This document shows positions 54,014 to 60,955 of a stretch of DNA of 60,955 nucleotides, piece after piece. This DNA comes from Candidatus Eiseniibacteriota bacterium. GTDB lineage: Bacteria; Eisenbacteria; RBG-16-71-46. The notes under the pieces are model-generated. The model was not told the DNA's origin, did no database searches, and saw only the letters and a program-made list of their open reading frames with translations. Position 1 is the stretch's first letter. Every line of letters starts with the position of its first letter. The position numbers and the translations under genes were made by a program. The stretch spans positions 1 to 60,955 of the forward strand of contig JACRPT010000100.1 in the NCBI GenBank assembly GCA_016223045.1, read 5' to 3'.

Positions 54014-55393
54014 TCAGAGGACCTTGCCGATCATCTCGCCGGGCGTGGCGATCCCGAAGTAGTCGAGGATCGACGGGGCGACGTCGTAGATGGATACCCG
54101 GTCCGCAGCGCCGGCGGCCGGCTTGCCGCGCCCCTGCCAGATGAAGATCCCCTCCTGCGAGTGGTTGGCGTCGTCGGGGCCGGTGTCGTTCTCGAAGACG
54201 TGGATCTGGCGCCCGCCGACCATGCCGGCGCTGCGCCAGTCCAGGTTCCCGAGATAGACGATCATGTCGGGCGGCGTGCCGTTGCTCGCGCGATACACCT
54301 CTTCGGGAAGGAAGACCCGGGTGCCGATGTTCCGGCCCGCCTCGTCGGTGAGGTTCTCGAGCTCCGACTTGAGGTCGCGCTTGAACGCCGCCAGCTCGCC
54401 GGCGGGGATCCGCCCGTCGGGCTCGCGCCCCTCGACGTTGAGGAAGATGCGGGCGTAGTAGCCGCCTTCGCTCCACACCCGGGTGCGGCTCCAGTCGATC
54501 ATGTCCGCCTTCAGCCGCGTCGGCCCCTCGGGATACCGCTTGAGCGTGAGCAGGCCCCGGGCGATCAGCCACTCGTTGATGCAGACTGCTCCGTGCATCG
54601 CCTGCGCGCCGTGGTCGGAGACCACGATGACCGAGACGTCCTTCGGGAGCTCCTGCAGCACGCGGCCGACCTGGCCGTCCAGATGGACGTAGTAGCGGTG
54701 GATCACGTCCTCGAATTCGTTGCCCGGCCGGTAGAGCCGATGCGCCGGATCGGCGTAGCGCCAGAAGGCGTGATGGAGCCGGTCCGGACCCATCTCCACC
54801 ATCATCGCGAAGTCCCAGTCCTCGAGCGAGAGGAGTCTGCGGAAGGCCTGGAATCGCGCGTTCGTCATGCGGTAGATCTGGTCGAGGGTCTCGCGCTTGC
54901 GCTCGTTGCGGAAGTCCCTGACATCGATGATGTACTCGCCGCCGGCCCAATCGTCCAGCCGCGACGCCAGCTCCGGCGGAGAGGTCCAGACCACGTCCTT
55001 GCCGGGAGTGAGGAAGTCGCAGACCATCACGCCGCGCAGCGGCCGTGGCGGATAGGTCAGCGGCACGCCCATGACGATCGAGCGCAGGCGGTTCCTCGAC
55101 AGATGGTTCCACACCGTCTTCGCCTTCACGTGGGTCGCGTTCACGGTGAAGGTGTCCTCGTAGCCGTGCGAAGCCCGGTTGCGGAATCCGTAGATCCCGA
55201 GCATGCCGGGATCCTGGGAGGTCATCATCGCCATCCAGGCCGGGACGGTGATCGGCGGGATGGTGGAGACCAGGTTGCCGTGGATCCCCCCGTCCATCAG
55301 GCCGCGCAGGTGGGGCATCTCGGCGAGCCACGGCCCGAACAGGAACTGGGGCGTGAGGCAGTCGAGACCGATGATGCACAGCCGCTTCGACAC
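54014..55393 (-). CDS. Soluble alkaline-phosphatase-superfamily protein (AP4)
   Basis: 459 residues without signal or membrane helix. Active-site pieces are Asp11 in I-G-L-D-C-L-T, Thr49 in P-I-T-V-P-A-W as nucleophile candidate (the other three have Ser), M-G-P-D-R-L-H-H-A-F-W, V-S-D-H-G-A-Q and A-N-H-S-Q-E-G. It is the second gene of the operon, 11 nt after the PAPS synthase gene, with AGGAG before its GTG start (55393). A much longer open frame upstream is antisense-type shadow. The Thr suggests chemistry closer to nucleotide phosphodiesterases, perhaps cleaving or transferring from APS or PAPS. This is inference from context. Confidence 0.8.
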   Translation of the reverse strand: MSKRLCIIGLDCLTPQFLFGPWLAEMPHLRGLMDGGIHGNLVSTIPPITVPAWMAMMTSQDPGMLGIYGFRNRASHGYEDTFTVNATHVKAKTVWNHLSRNRLRSIVMGVPLTYPPRPLRGVMVCDFLTPGKDVVWTSPPELASRLDDWAGGEYIIDVRDFRNERKRETLDQIYRMTNARFQAFRRLLSLEDWDFAMMVEMGPDRLHHAFWRYADPAHRLYRPGNEFEDVIHRYYVHLDGQVGRVLQELPKDVSVIVVSDHGAQAMHGAVCINEWLIARGLLTLKRYPEGPTRLKADMIDWSRTRVWSEGGYYARIFLNVEGREPDGRIPAGELAAFKRDLKSELENLTDEAGRNIGTRVFLPEEVYRASNGTPPDMIVYLGNLDWRSAGMVGGRQIHVFENDTGPDDANHSQEGIFIWQGRGKPAAGAADRVSIYDVAPSILDYFGIATPGEMIGKVL

Positions 55394-55404
55394 CGGGCCT
55401 CTCC

Positions 55405-57135
55405 TCAGCTCCCGCTGTTGCCGCCGATGTAGCCGAGCCGCTCGAGGTGAAGCAGGATCTGATTGGCGGCCTCGTCCGGCGTGGTGGCGGTCGTGTCGAT
55501 GCGCACGTCCGCGTCCGCCGGCTCCTCGTAGGGATCGCTGATCCCGGTGAACTCCTTGACGATCCCCTGGCGGGCCTTGGCGTAGAGGCCCTTGCGATCC
55601 CGCGCCTCGCACACCTCGAGCGGCGTGGCGACGTGCACCAGCACGAAGCCCCCGAGCGGCTGGATCATCGCCCGCACCCGCCTGCGCGTGTGGTCGTAGG
55701 GAGCGATCGGGGCGCAGATGGCGATCCCGCCGTTCTTGGTGACCTCCGAGGCCACGAACCCGATCCGCTGGATGTTGAGGTCGCGATGCTCCCTGGAGAA
55801 GCCCAGCTCGGAAGACAGGTGCTTGCGCACGATGTCGCCGTCGAGCAGCGTGACCGGCCGTCCGCCCATCATCAGCAGCTTGACCAGGAGCGCGTTCGCC
55901 ACCGTGGACTTCCCCGACCCGGAAAGACCGGTGAAGAAGACGGTGAAGCCCTGCATCGCCCGCGGCGGATGGGTGCGCCGCAGCTCGCGCGCCACCTCGG
56001 GATAGGTGAACCACTCGGGGATCTCCCGGCCCTCCGCCAGGCGTTCCCGCAACTCGGTGCCCGAGATCGAGAGCGCCCGGGTCCCCTCCGGGACCTGGTC
56101 CTCCGGCACGTAGGCGTCGAGCTCCTGCACGTAGACCATCATCTTGAACGGCACCATGCGCACGCCCAGCTCCTTCTGGTGCCGGGAGAGCAGCTCCTGG
56201 GCCTCGTAGGGACCGTAGAAGGGGCGGCCCGCGGAGTCGTTGCCGGGACCCGCATGATCGCGGCCGACGATGAGGTGCGTGCAGCCGTAGTTCATGCGGA
56301 TGATGCCGTGCCACACCGTCTCGCGGGGCCCGCCCATCCGCATCGCCAGGGGCAGGAGCGCCAGGAACGCGGTGAACCTGGGGTAGCGCCCGAGGATCGC
56401 CTGGTAGCCGCGCACCCGGGTGTAGTGGTCCACGTCTCCCGGTTTGGTCATCCCGACCACCGGGTGGATCAGGAGATTCGCCTGCACGTCCTTGGCCGCC
56501 CGCAGCGTCAGCTCGAGGTGGGCGCGGTGCATGGGATTGCGGGTCTGGAAGGCCGCGATCCGCGTCCAGCCCAGCCGCGAGAACTCGCGGCGGGTCTCGG
56601 CGGGAGTGAGGCGCAGCCCCTTGAAATCGTAGTGCACGGGCAGTTGCAGCCCCTCCACCTCGCCACCGACGTACCAGGAGTGCGTGTGGTTCAGCAGGTA
56701 TTCGACGCCCGGGTGCTCCGGCCGGCGGGCGCCGAACACCTGCTCGGCCTCCAGCTCGCGATCCGGCTTCCAGACGTCCCCGACGCGCAGCGCCGCCAGC
56801 ATCACGCCCTCGGCGTCGCGCAGGGCCAGGGTCGAGCCGGGCTCGAGCCGGCGCGCCACTTCCTCGGTCACATCGAGGGTGACGGGGATCGGCCAGAGCG
56901 TGCCGCTCGCGAGCCGCATCTCGTCGCGCACCCGCTCGTAGTCGGAGCGACCCAGGAAGCCGCGCAGCGGCGAGAAGCCGCCGTTCATCAGCAGTTCCAG
57001 GTCGCAGAGCTGCCGTCCGGTCAGGTCCCACGACACCCATTCGCGGGAGTGGCTCTTCAGCTCCGCCGCTCGGGCCTCGTCCGCCAGCAGGTCGACCAGC
57101 TGGCCGCCGTGGGGTCGTATCAGGTGTTCGGGCAC
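55405..57135 (-). CDS. Bifunctional sulfate adenylyltransferase / adenylylsulfate kinase
   Basis: 576 residues. Makes APS from ATP and sulfate, then PAPS from APS and ATP. The N-terminal PUA-like and ATP sulfurylase domains (about 1-385) carry Q-T-R-N-P-M-H at 197-203 and G-R-D-H-A-G-P-G at 291-298. The C-terminal APS kinase (about 394-576) has an intact P-loop G-L-S-G-S-G-K-S-T at 403-411 and D-G-D-I-V-R. It ends L-L-H-L-E-R-L-G-Y-I-G-G plus four residues. GTG 57135 has GGAGGAG 8 nt upstream. As first gene of an eight-gene operon without reductase genes, it probably supplies PAPS for modification and not for sulfate assimilation. Confidence 0.95.
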   Translation of the reverse strand: MPEHLIRPHGGQLVDLLADEARAAELKSHSREWVSWDLTGRQLCDLELLMNGGFSPLRGFLGRSDYERVRDEMRLASGTLWPIPVTLDVTEEVARRLEPGSTLALRDAEGVMLAALRVGDVWKPDRELEAEQVFGARRPEHPGVEYLLNHTHSWYVGGEVEGLQLPVHYDFKGLRLTPAETRREFSRLGWTRIAAFQTRNPMHRAHLELTLRAAKDVQANLLIHPVVGMTKPGDVDHYTRVRGYQAILGRYPRFTAFLALLPLAMRMGGPRETVWHGIIRMNYGCTHLIVGRDHAGPGNDSAGRPFYGPYEAQELLSRHQKELGVRMVPFKMMVYVQELDAYVPEDQVPEGTRALSISGTELRERLAEGREIPEWFTYPEVARELRRTHPPRAMQGFTVFFTGLSGSGKSTVANALLVKLLMMGGRPVTLLDGDIVRKHLSSELGFSREHRDLNIQRIGFVASEVTKNGGIAICAPIAPYDHTRRRVRAMIQPLGGFVLVHVATPLEVCEARDRKGLYAKARQGIVKEFTGISDPYEEPADADVRIDTTATTPDEAANQILLHLERLGYIGGNSGS

Positions 57136-57149
57136 GTGGTTCGCTCCTC

Positions 57150-57170
57150 CCGGTTCTCAAGATGAACCGG
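57150..57170 (-). promoter_or_regulatory. Hairpin adjoining the ribosome binding site of the PAPS synthase gene
   Basis: A perfect 7-bp inverted repeat CCGGTTC/GAACCGG with a 7-nt loop ends exactly where the GGAGGAG begins. It lies in the leader and could control access of ribosomes to the first gene of the operon. Confidence 0.4.
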
Positions 57171-57207
57171 CCCCGTGCAGCGAGGCCGGATGCGGGCACC
57201 TCGGAAG

Positions 57208-57220
57208 CGGATAGTGACTA
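57208..57220. promoter_or_regulatory. Palindromic operator candidate GATAGT-G-ACTATC
   Basis: A perfect 6-1-6 palindrome in a locally AT-rich patch, 73 bp upstream of the PAPS synthase start and 246 bp upstream of the divergent sulfatase-fold gene. A sigma-70-like box pair could not be fixed nearby. The rest of the 330-bp gap (57136-57465) shows no gene. Confidence 0.4.
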
Positions 57221-57465
57221 TCACACTCGCGCGACCGAGTCTACGCCCGGCCGGAGGTCCCGCTCCACCCCGATTTCGCCCGGCCGGGGTGCGGGGGCAG
57301 CCCTGCCCCGCCTGCACCCACGCCGCGCCTGCGTCCGCGACGCGCTCCCGCTCGCCGGCCGCGCGGCGCCGCCGGCGAGCGAACCCCCGGCGCGCACTCG
57401 AGCCGCCGGTCGCCCGGCTCGAAGCGACGCGCGACGCCGCTCCAGCGAAGCTGCTAGCCTAGGGC

Positions 57466-58935
57466 ATGGCCTCGATCTCCCGGCACCCCACTGCGCCGCG
57501 GCGCGCGCTCGCGGGCCGCACGCTCGCGGCGTGGCTCGCGGCCGCGCTCGCCGCGGTCTGCCTGATCCTCGGCATTCCCTCCTGCGCGAGACGAAACGGC
57601 GCGCGGCCCCGCCACGTGATCCTCATCTCCCTGGACACGGCGCGCGCCGACCACTTCGGATTCCTCGGGAATCCCGCGGTCCGCACGCCGCGGCTCGATG
57701 CGATCGCCCGGGAATCGATCGTATTCGAGGACTGCATGACCGCGGCGCCCTCGACGCTGGCCTCCCACACCTCGCTGTTCACGGGCAAGTACCCGCACCA
57801 TCACGGGGTGCCCCGCAACGGCTTCATGGTCAACCGCGAGAACCAGATGCTCCCGGAGATCCTGAAGCAGGCGGGCTTCCGCACCGCGGGGTTCGCCGGC
57901 TCGTTCTCGCTCGACAGCCGCTTCGATTTCGCGCAGGGATTCGACCACTACGACGAGGAGTACGACGTCTTCGTGGGCGAGGGGGGCGCGGACCAGAATC
58001 AGCGCCCGGCGGAGGCGGTGAACGCAGCGGTGAAGCGCTACCTCGACCAGACCGGGGTTCCGGACCATCTGTTCCTGTTCGTGCACTACTTCGATCCACA
58101 CCAGCCCTACGCGGCGCCGGCGCCGTTCGACACGCTCTACGACCCGGCCGGCAGGAAGGGACTGCCGACCATGCGCGAGCTGAAGAAGAGCCCGGCGCTG
58201 ACGGCGGAGGCCCGCGAGGGCTTCGCGCGGCGTTTCGAGATGCAGTATGCATCCGAGATCACGTACCTGGACCATCATCTCGGACGCCTGCTGGACGACC
58301 TGCGCGAGCGCGGCATCCTCGAAGACGCGCTGCTGGTGATCACCAGCGATCACGGCGAGAACCTGTGGGACCATCCCGCGCAGTTCGACCACGGCCACAC
58401 GGTGTATCAGAGCACGATGCGCGCCGTGTGCGTGATGCGCCTGCCGCGCGGCGAGTCGGGCGGGACGCGGCGGAAGCAGCTCATCTCGAACGTGGATGTC
58501 CTGCCGACGCTGCTCGGAGAGCTGGGGCTCGACCCGCCCCGGGGGATCGATGGCGAGCGCGTCAGACTCCGCGAACCCGAGGCGCCGCTCGCGAGCCGAA
58601 CCCGCTTCGGACAGGCGACCAAGCCGTGGCAGGAGGTCGAGACCGACCCCCGCTGGACCAACCTGCGCAAGTCCCGGTGCGTGTGCCAGGGGCGGTTCAA
58701 GCTCATCCAGACGCCCTGGCTCGGGACCGAGGAGCTGTACGATCTCGGGTCCGACCCCGACGAACGGACGGACCTCCTCAAGGACCCGTCTCCCCGGGTG
58801 GCAGCGCTTGCCGCCAGCCTGAGACGGAAACTCGAGCACTGGGCGGCATCCGCGAAGCCGTTGCCGTCGCGATTCGAGCCGGCGCAGCAGGAAGAGACGA
58901 TCAGGAGACTGAAGAGCCTCGGCTACATCAACTGA
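57466..58935 (+). CDS. Sulfatase-fold exported protein with Thr at the nucleophile position and the LGYI tail
   Basis: 489 residues. A hydrophobic N-terminus (about 17-38) ends in G-I-P-S-C, a weak lipobox. Metal residues are in S-L-D-T-A-R-A-D-H (Asp57, Asp62), T-S-D-H-G-E-N-L and D-H-G-H-T. The nucleophile region reads S-T-L-A-S-H-T-S-L-F-T-G with Thr97 where sulfatases have the modified Cys, Ala99 for Pro and His101 for Arg, so sulfatase activity is doubtful. It ends E-E-T-I-R-R-L-K-S-L-G-Y-I-N, the shared tail. It diverges from the PAPS operon. The ATG follows a -10-like TAGCCT by 5 nt with no ribosome binding site, so it may be leaderless. Confidence 0.82.
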   Translation: MASISRHPTAPRRALAGRTLAAWLAAALAAVCLILGIPSCARRNGARPRHVILISLDTARADHFGFLGNPAVRTPRLDAIARESIVFEDCMTAAPSTLASHTSLFTGKYPHHHGVPRNGFMVNRENQMLPEILKQAGFRTAGFAGSFSLDSRFDFAQGFDHYDEEYDVFVGEGGADQNQRPAEAVNAAVKRYLDQTGVPDHLFLFVHYFDPHQPYAAPAPFDTLYDPAGRKGLPTMRELKKSPALTAEAREGFARRFEMQYASEITYLDHHLGRLLDDLRERGILEDALLVITSDHGENLWDHPAQFDHGHTVYQSTMRAVCVMRLPRGESGGTRRKQLISNVDVLPTLLGELGLDPPRGIDGERVRLREPEAPLASRTRFGQATKPWQEVETDPRWTNLRKSRCVCQGRFKLIQTPWLGTEELYDLGSDPDERTDLLKDPSPRVAALAASLRRKLEHWAASAKPLPSRFEPAQQEETIRRLKSLGYIN

Positions 58936-58967
58936 CCCACCGCCGCTCACCGGGAGACCGATACGAC

Positions 58968-59321
58968 ATGGAACGCGAAGACCTGCCCCGCGAACTCCGG
59001 CCCTTCGTCAACGGCGACGGGCGGATCACCCAGTGGCCGTCCCGGCTGAAGATCCAGCGCATGGCCGCGGCGCTGCTCGCCACCCGGTTCGAACCCGGGC
59101 GCGACTACAGCGAGAAGGAAGTGAACGCCCTGCTGATGGACGGCCACACCTTCGCCGACTGGGCGCTGCTGCGCCGCGTGCTCTGCGACTGGCGGTTCCT
59201 CGACCGGGAGAGCAGCGGCGCGCGCTACTGGCTCCGCGCGGAAGCCGGCGCGCTGATCGCCGAGCAGCTCGCGCCCCATCGCCGGCCCGCAGACCCACCC
59301 GTCCGACCTGCTCCCGCCTGA
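58968..59321 (+). CDS. DUF2087-domain protein
   Basis: 117 residues. The segment F-V-N-G-D-G-R-I-T-Q-W-P-S-R-L-K-I-Q near residue 12, then R-F-E-P-G-R-D-Y-S-E-K-E-V-N, then H-T-F-A-D-W-A-L-L-R-R-V-L-C-D and Y-W-L-R covers a full DUF2087 domain. In other bacteria this domain often sits C-terminal to a regulatory helix-turn-helix; here it stands alone. Its fold resembles a small winged helix and its function is unknown. It starts 32 nt after the sulfatase-fold gene, with GGGAG further upstream, and is probably cotranscribed. Confidence 0.85.
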   Translation: MEREDLPRELRPFVNGDGRITQWPSRLKIQRMAAALLATRFEPGRDYSEKEVNALLMDGHTFADWALLRRVLCDWRFLDRESSGARYWLRAEAGALIAEQLAPHRRPADPPVRPAPA

Positions 59322-60838
59322 GGCCCGTCGGCGCCCCCCTGATGCCGTCGCGGCGCGCGCCCGCGCGTCAGGCGGCGAGGTGCCGCGCCGGAGCGTTCGA
59401 GGCAGCCTGGTAGAGAAGCCCCGTTGCCGGCCCGGTCGTGCTTGCCGATGACCTTGTCGATGGGGCGGCCGAGCAGGAACATCGCCACGCCCGCGGCGGT
59501 GCCGAGCCCGGTGAGCATCCAGAAGAAGTTCTCCTTCGGCATCCTGGTCCAGAACGTCCCCAGGTAGCCCGACAGGTAGTTGCCGAAGAAGCTCGACAGG
59601 AACCACATCCCCATCATCATCGAGACCATGCGCGCGGGCGCGACCTTGGTCACGAGCGAGAGCCCGATCGGCGAGAGGTAGAGCTCGCCGATGGTGATGA
59701 TGAACGTCGTGCCGGCGAGCCACATCACGTTGCGGCGCACCTGCGGGTCCATCCCGTGCGCGGCCACGATCATGACGACGTAGGAGAAGCCGAGCATGAA
59801 GCACCCCATCGCCATCTTGGTGACGCTCGAGGGTTCCCGGCCCTTCCTCGCCTGCCACGCCCAGACCATGTTGAGGAGCGGGGCGAACATGAAGATCATC
59901 GCCGGGTTGAAGGCCTGGAACCACGAGGACGGGATGTCCACGCCGAGGAAACGCCAGTTGGTGTTCTGGTCGGCCCAGAGCTGCATGGTGTTCCCCTGCT
60001 GCTCGTAGCAGGCCCAGAACACGATGTTGAGCGCGCACAGCACGATCAGCGAGCCGACCCGCAGCCACTCGTCCTTCGTCATCGGCTCCTTGTGCTTCTC
60101 GACCTTCCCTGCCGCGGTCTTCATCCGCAGGTCCGGCGCCAGGTACTTCTGGCCCCACAGGTACTGGATGAGCCCCAGCACCATCCCCACGCCCGCGGCG
60201 CCGAAGCCCCAGTGCCAGCCGACCTTCTGTCCGAGCGTGCCGCACACCAGCGGCGAGAGGAACGCGCCCAGGTTGATGCCCATGTAGAAGATGGTGAACG
60301 CCTGGTCACGGCGTGGGTCGCCCTGCGCGTAGAGGTTCCCGACCTGCGTCGAGATGTTGGGCTTGAAGCAACCGTTGCCGAAGATCAGCAGGATCAGCCC
60401 GGGGAAGAACAGGTTCGGCGACATCAGCGTGAACTCGCCGATGGCCATCAGGATGGCGCCCAGGATGACGCTGCGGCGCTGGCCGATGACGCGATCGGCG
60501 AGCATCCCGCCGAACAGCGGCGTCAGGTAGACGAACGCGGTGTAGAGCCCGTAGATCTGCGAGGAGAGCGGCTGAATGGCGAGCGGCCCGAACAGCGCCT
60601 CGAGCCCGCCCTTGACCGCGGCGAAGCCCATGATCTGGCCGTTCAGGTGCTTCGGGTCGAACAGGAAGTTCAGCATGTAGAGCACGAGCAGCGACCGCAT
60701 GCCGTAGTAGGAGAACCGCTCCCACATCTCGGTGAAGAACAGGACGAAGAGCCCCGGCGGGTGGCCGAAGAAGGTGCGGGGCTGGGCGGAAGCGGCCGGG
60801 GCCGCGGGGACGACTGTGCTTGTATGATGTCCACTCAT
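59225..60838 (-). CDS. POT-family peptide transporter, C-terminus probably frameshifted
   Basis: 537 residues as read; about 12-14 membrane helices. POT signatures are F-T-E-M-W-E-R-F-S-Y-Y near residue 36, G-N-G-C-F-K-P-N near 155 and F-Y-M-G-I-N-L-G-A. It imports small peptides with protons and is a relative of the POT gene at 35955. After K-V-I-G-K-H-D-R-A-G-N the reading becomes Arg/Gly-rich and runs 97 nt antisense into the DUF2087 gene. In another frame the same DNA reads G-L-L-Y-Q-A-A-S-N-A-P-A-R-H-L-A-A and stops at 59368. A one-base change in the CCCC run near 59420 would explain this. ATG 60838 has GGGAGG upstream. Confidence 0.88.
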   Translation of the reverse strand: MSGHHTSTVVPAAPAASAQPRTFFGHPPGLFVLFFTEMWERFSYYGMRSLLVLYMLNFLFDPKHLNGQIMGFAAVKGGLEALFGPLAIQPLSSQIYGLYTAFVYLTPLFGGMLADRVIGQRRSVILGAILMAIGEFTLMSPNLFFPGLILLIFGNGCFKPNISTQVGNLYAQGDPRRDQAFTIFYMGINLGAFLSPLVCGTLGQKVGWHWGFGAAGVGMVLGLIQYLWGQKYLAPDLRMKTAAGKVEKHKEPMTKDEWLRVGSLIVLCALNIVFWACYEQQGNTMQLWADQNTNWRFLGVDIPSSWFQAFNPAMIFMFAPLLNMVWAWQARKGREPSSVTKMAMGCFMLGFSYVVMIVAAHGMDPQVRRNVMWLAGTTFIITIGELYLSPIGLSLVTKVAPARMVSMMMGMWFLSSFFGNYLSGYLGTFWTRMPKENFFWMLTGLGTAAGVAMFLLGRPIDKVIGKHDRAGNGASLPGCLERSGAAPRRLTRGRAPRRHQGGADGPQAGAGRTGGSAGRRWGASCSAISAPASARSQ

Positions 60839-60955
60839 GCAAGCCTCCCGGTCGGAGGCTGAGCAGACGGATCTCGGGAGAGGGTCGCCGTGGCGTGCTT
60901 GAGGCTTCGTCCTCGTCTGTGAGAGTGGCGCCCTCGCCCGATGCTCAGGGCTCGA

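Noticed and set aside
54014-57199. 1061-codon frame suggesting a fusion of ATP sulfurylase to AP4
   Set aside because: Only its last 459 codons match a family. The upstream part is another frame of the Sat-CysC gene, and a good GTG with AGGAG starts AP4 at 55393.

Overview
The window is about 61 kb of very GC-rich DNA from a Gram-negative bacterium. The evidence is outer-membrane barrels (an Omp85-type protein and a small barrel), an RND tripartite-pump pair, many lipoprotein signals and NtrY/NtrX-type sigma-54 control. Start codons are a mix of ATG, GTG and TTG. Several genes seem to begin 5-8 nt after a -10 box with no ribosome binding site. No rRNA, tRNA or CRISPR was seen, so lineage can only be guessed (Candidatus Eisenbacteria, Gemmatimonadota or Myxococcota-like high-GC groups); I would not rely on it.

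Left edge, 1-8.7 kb: an ISL3-type and an IS1595-type insertion sequence lie side by side. The IS1595 copy has perfect 23-bp inverted ends and an 8-bp target duplication. Next is a complete type I restriction-modification operon on the minus strand (HTH regulator > hsdR > hsdS > hsdM), with every junction overlapping by 4 nt and a good sigma-70-like promoter.

8.7-16 kb: an operon of Omp85-like protein, DUF4390-like protein, NtrY-like kinase, NtrC-family activator and a small outer-membrane barrel, facing a lipoprotein gene. Both the operon and the lipoprotein gene are preceded by sequences matching the -24/-12 sigma-54 promoter, suggesting a self-contained envelope regulon.

16-45 kb: mostly housekeeping and transport. 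It holds a thiolase plus a dehydrogenase/crotonase fusion of unusual domain order, YwiC-like and MsrA proteins, an MqsRA-like toxin-antitoxin pair with a palindromic operator over its promoter, an RND pump, M48 and TPR metallopeptidases, a Sel1 protein, POT and OPT peptide transporters, a TGS GTPase and a MATE pump. One GNAT-like gene is frameshifted.

45-59 kb is the most unusual part. A tightly packed eight-gene minus-strand operon starts with a bifunctional ATP sulfurylase/APS kinase (PAPS synthesis). It continues with four different alkaline-phosphatase-superfamily phosphodiesterase-like proteins, an APS-kinase-like protein that has lost its P-loop, a 64-residue ribbon-helix-helix-like protein and an Oxa1/EMC3-like membrane protein. 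Two sulfatase-fold lipoproteins flank it; both have Thr instead of the Cys/Ser converted to formylglycine. Five proteins of unrelated fold in this neighbourhood end in the same C-terminal tail, roughly E-E-x-I-x-x-R-L-x-x-L-G-Y-I. I propose a PAPS-linked group-transfer or hydrolysis system assembled through this tail. No sulfotransferase or sulfate-reduction gene is next to it. The window ends with a DUF2087 gene and a second POT transporter whose C-terminus looks frameshifted.
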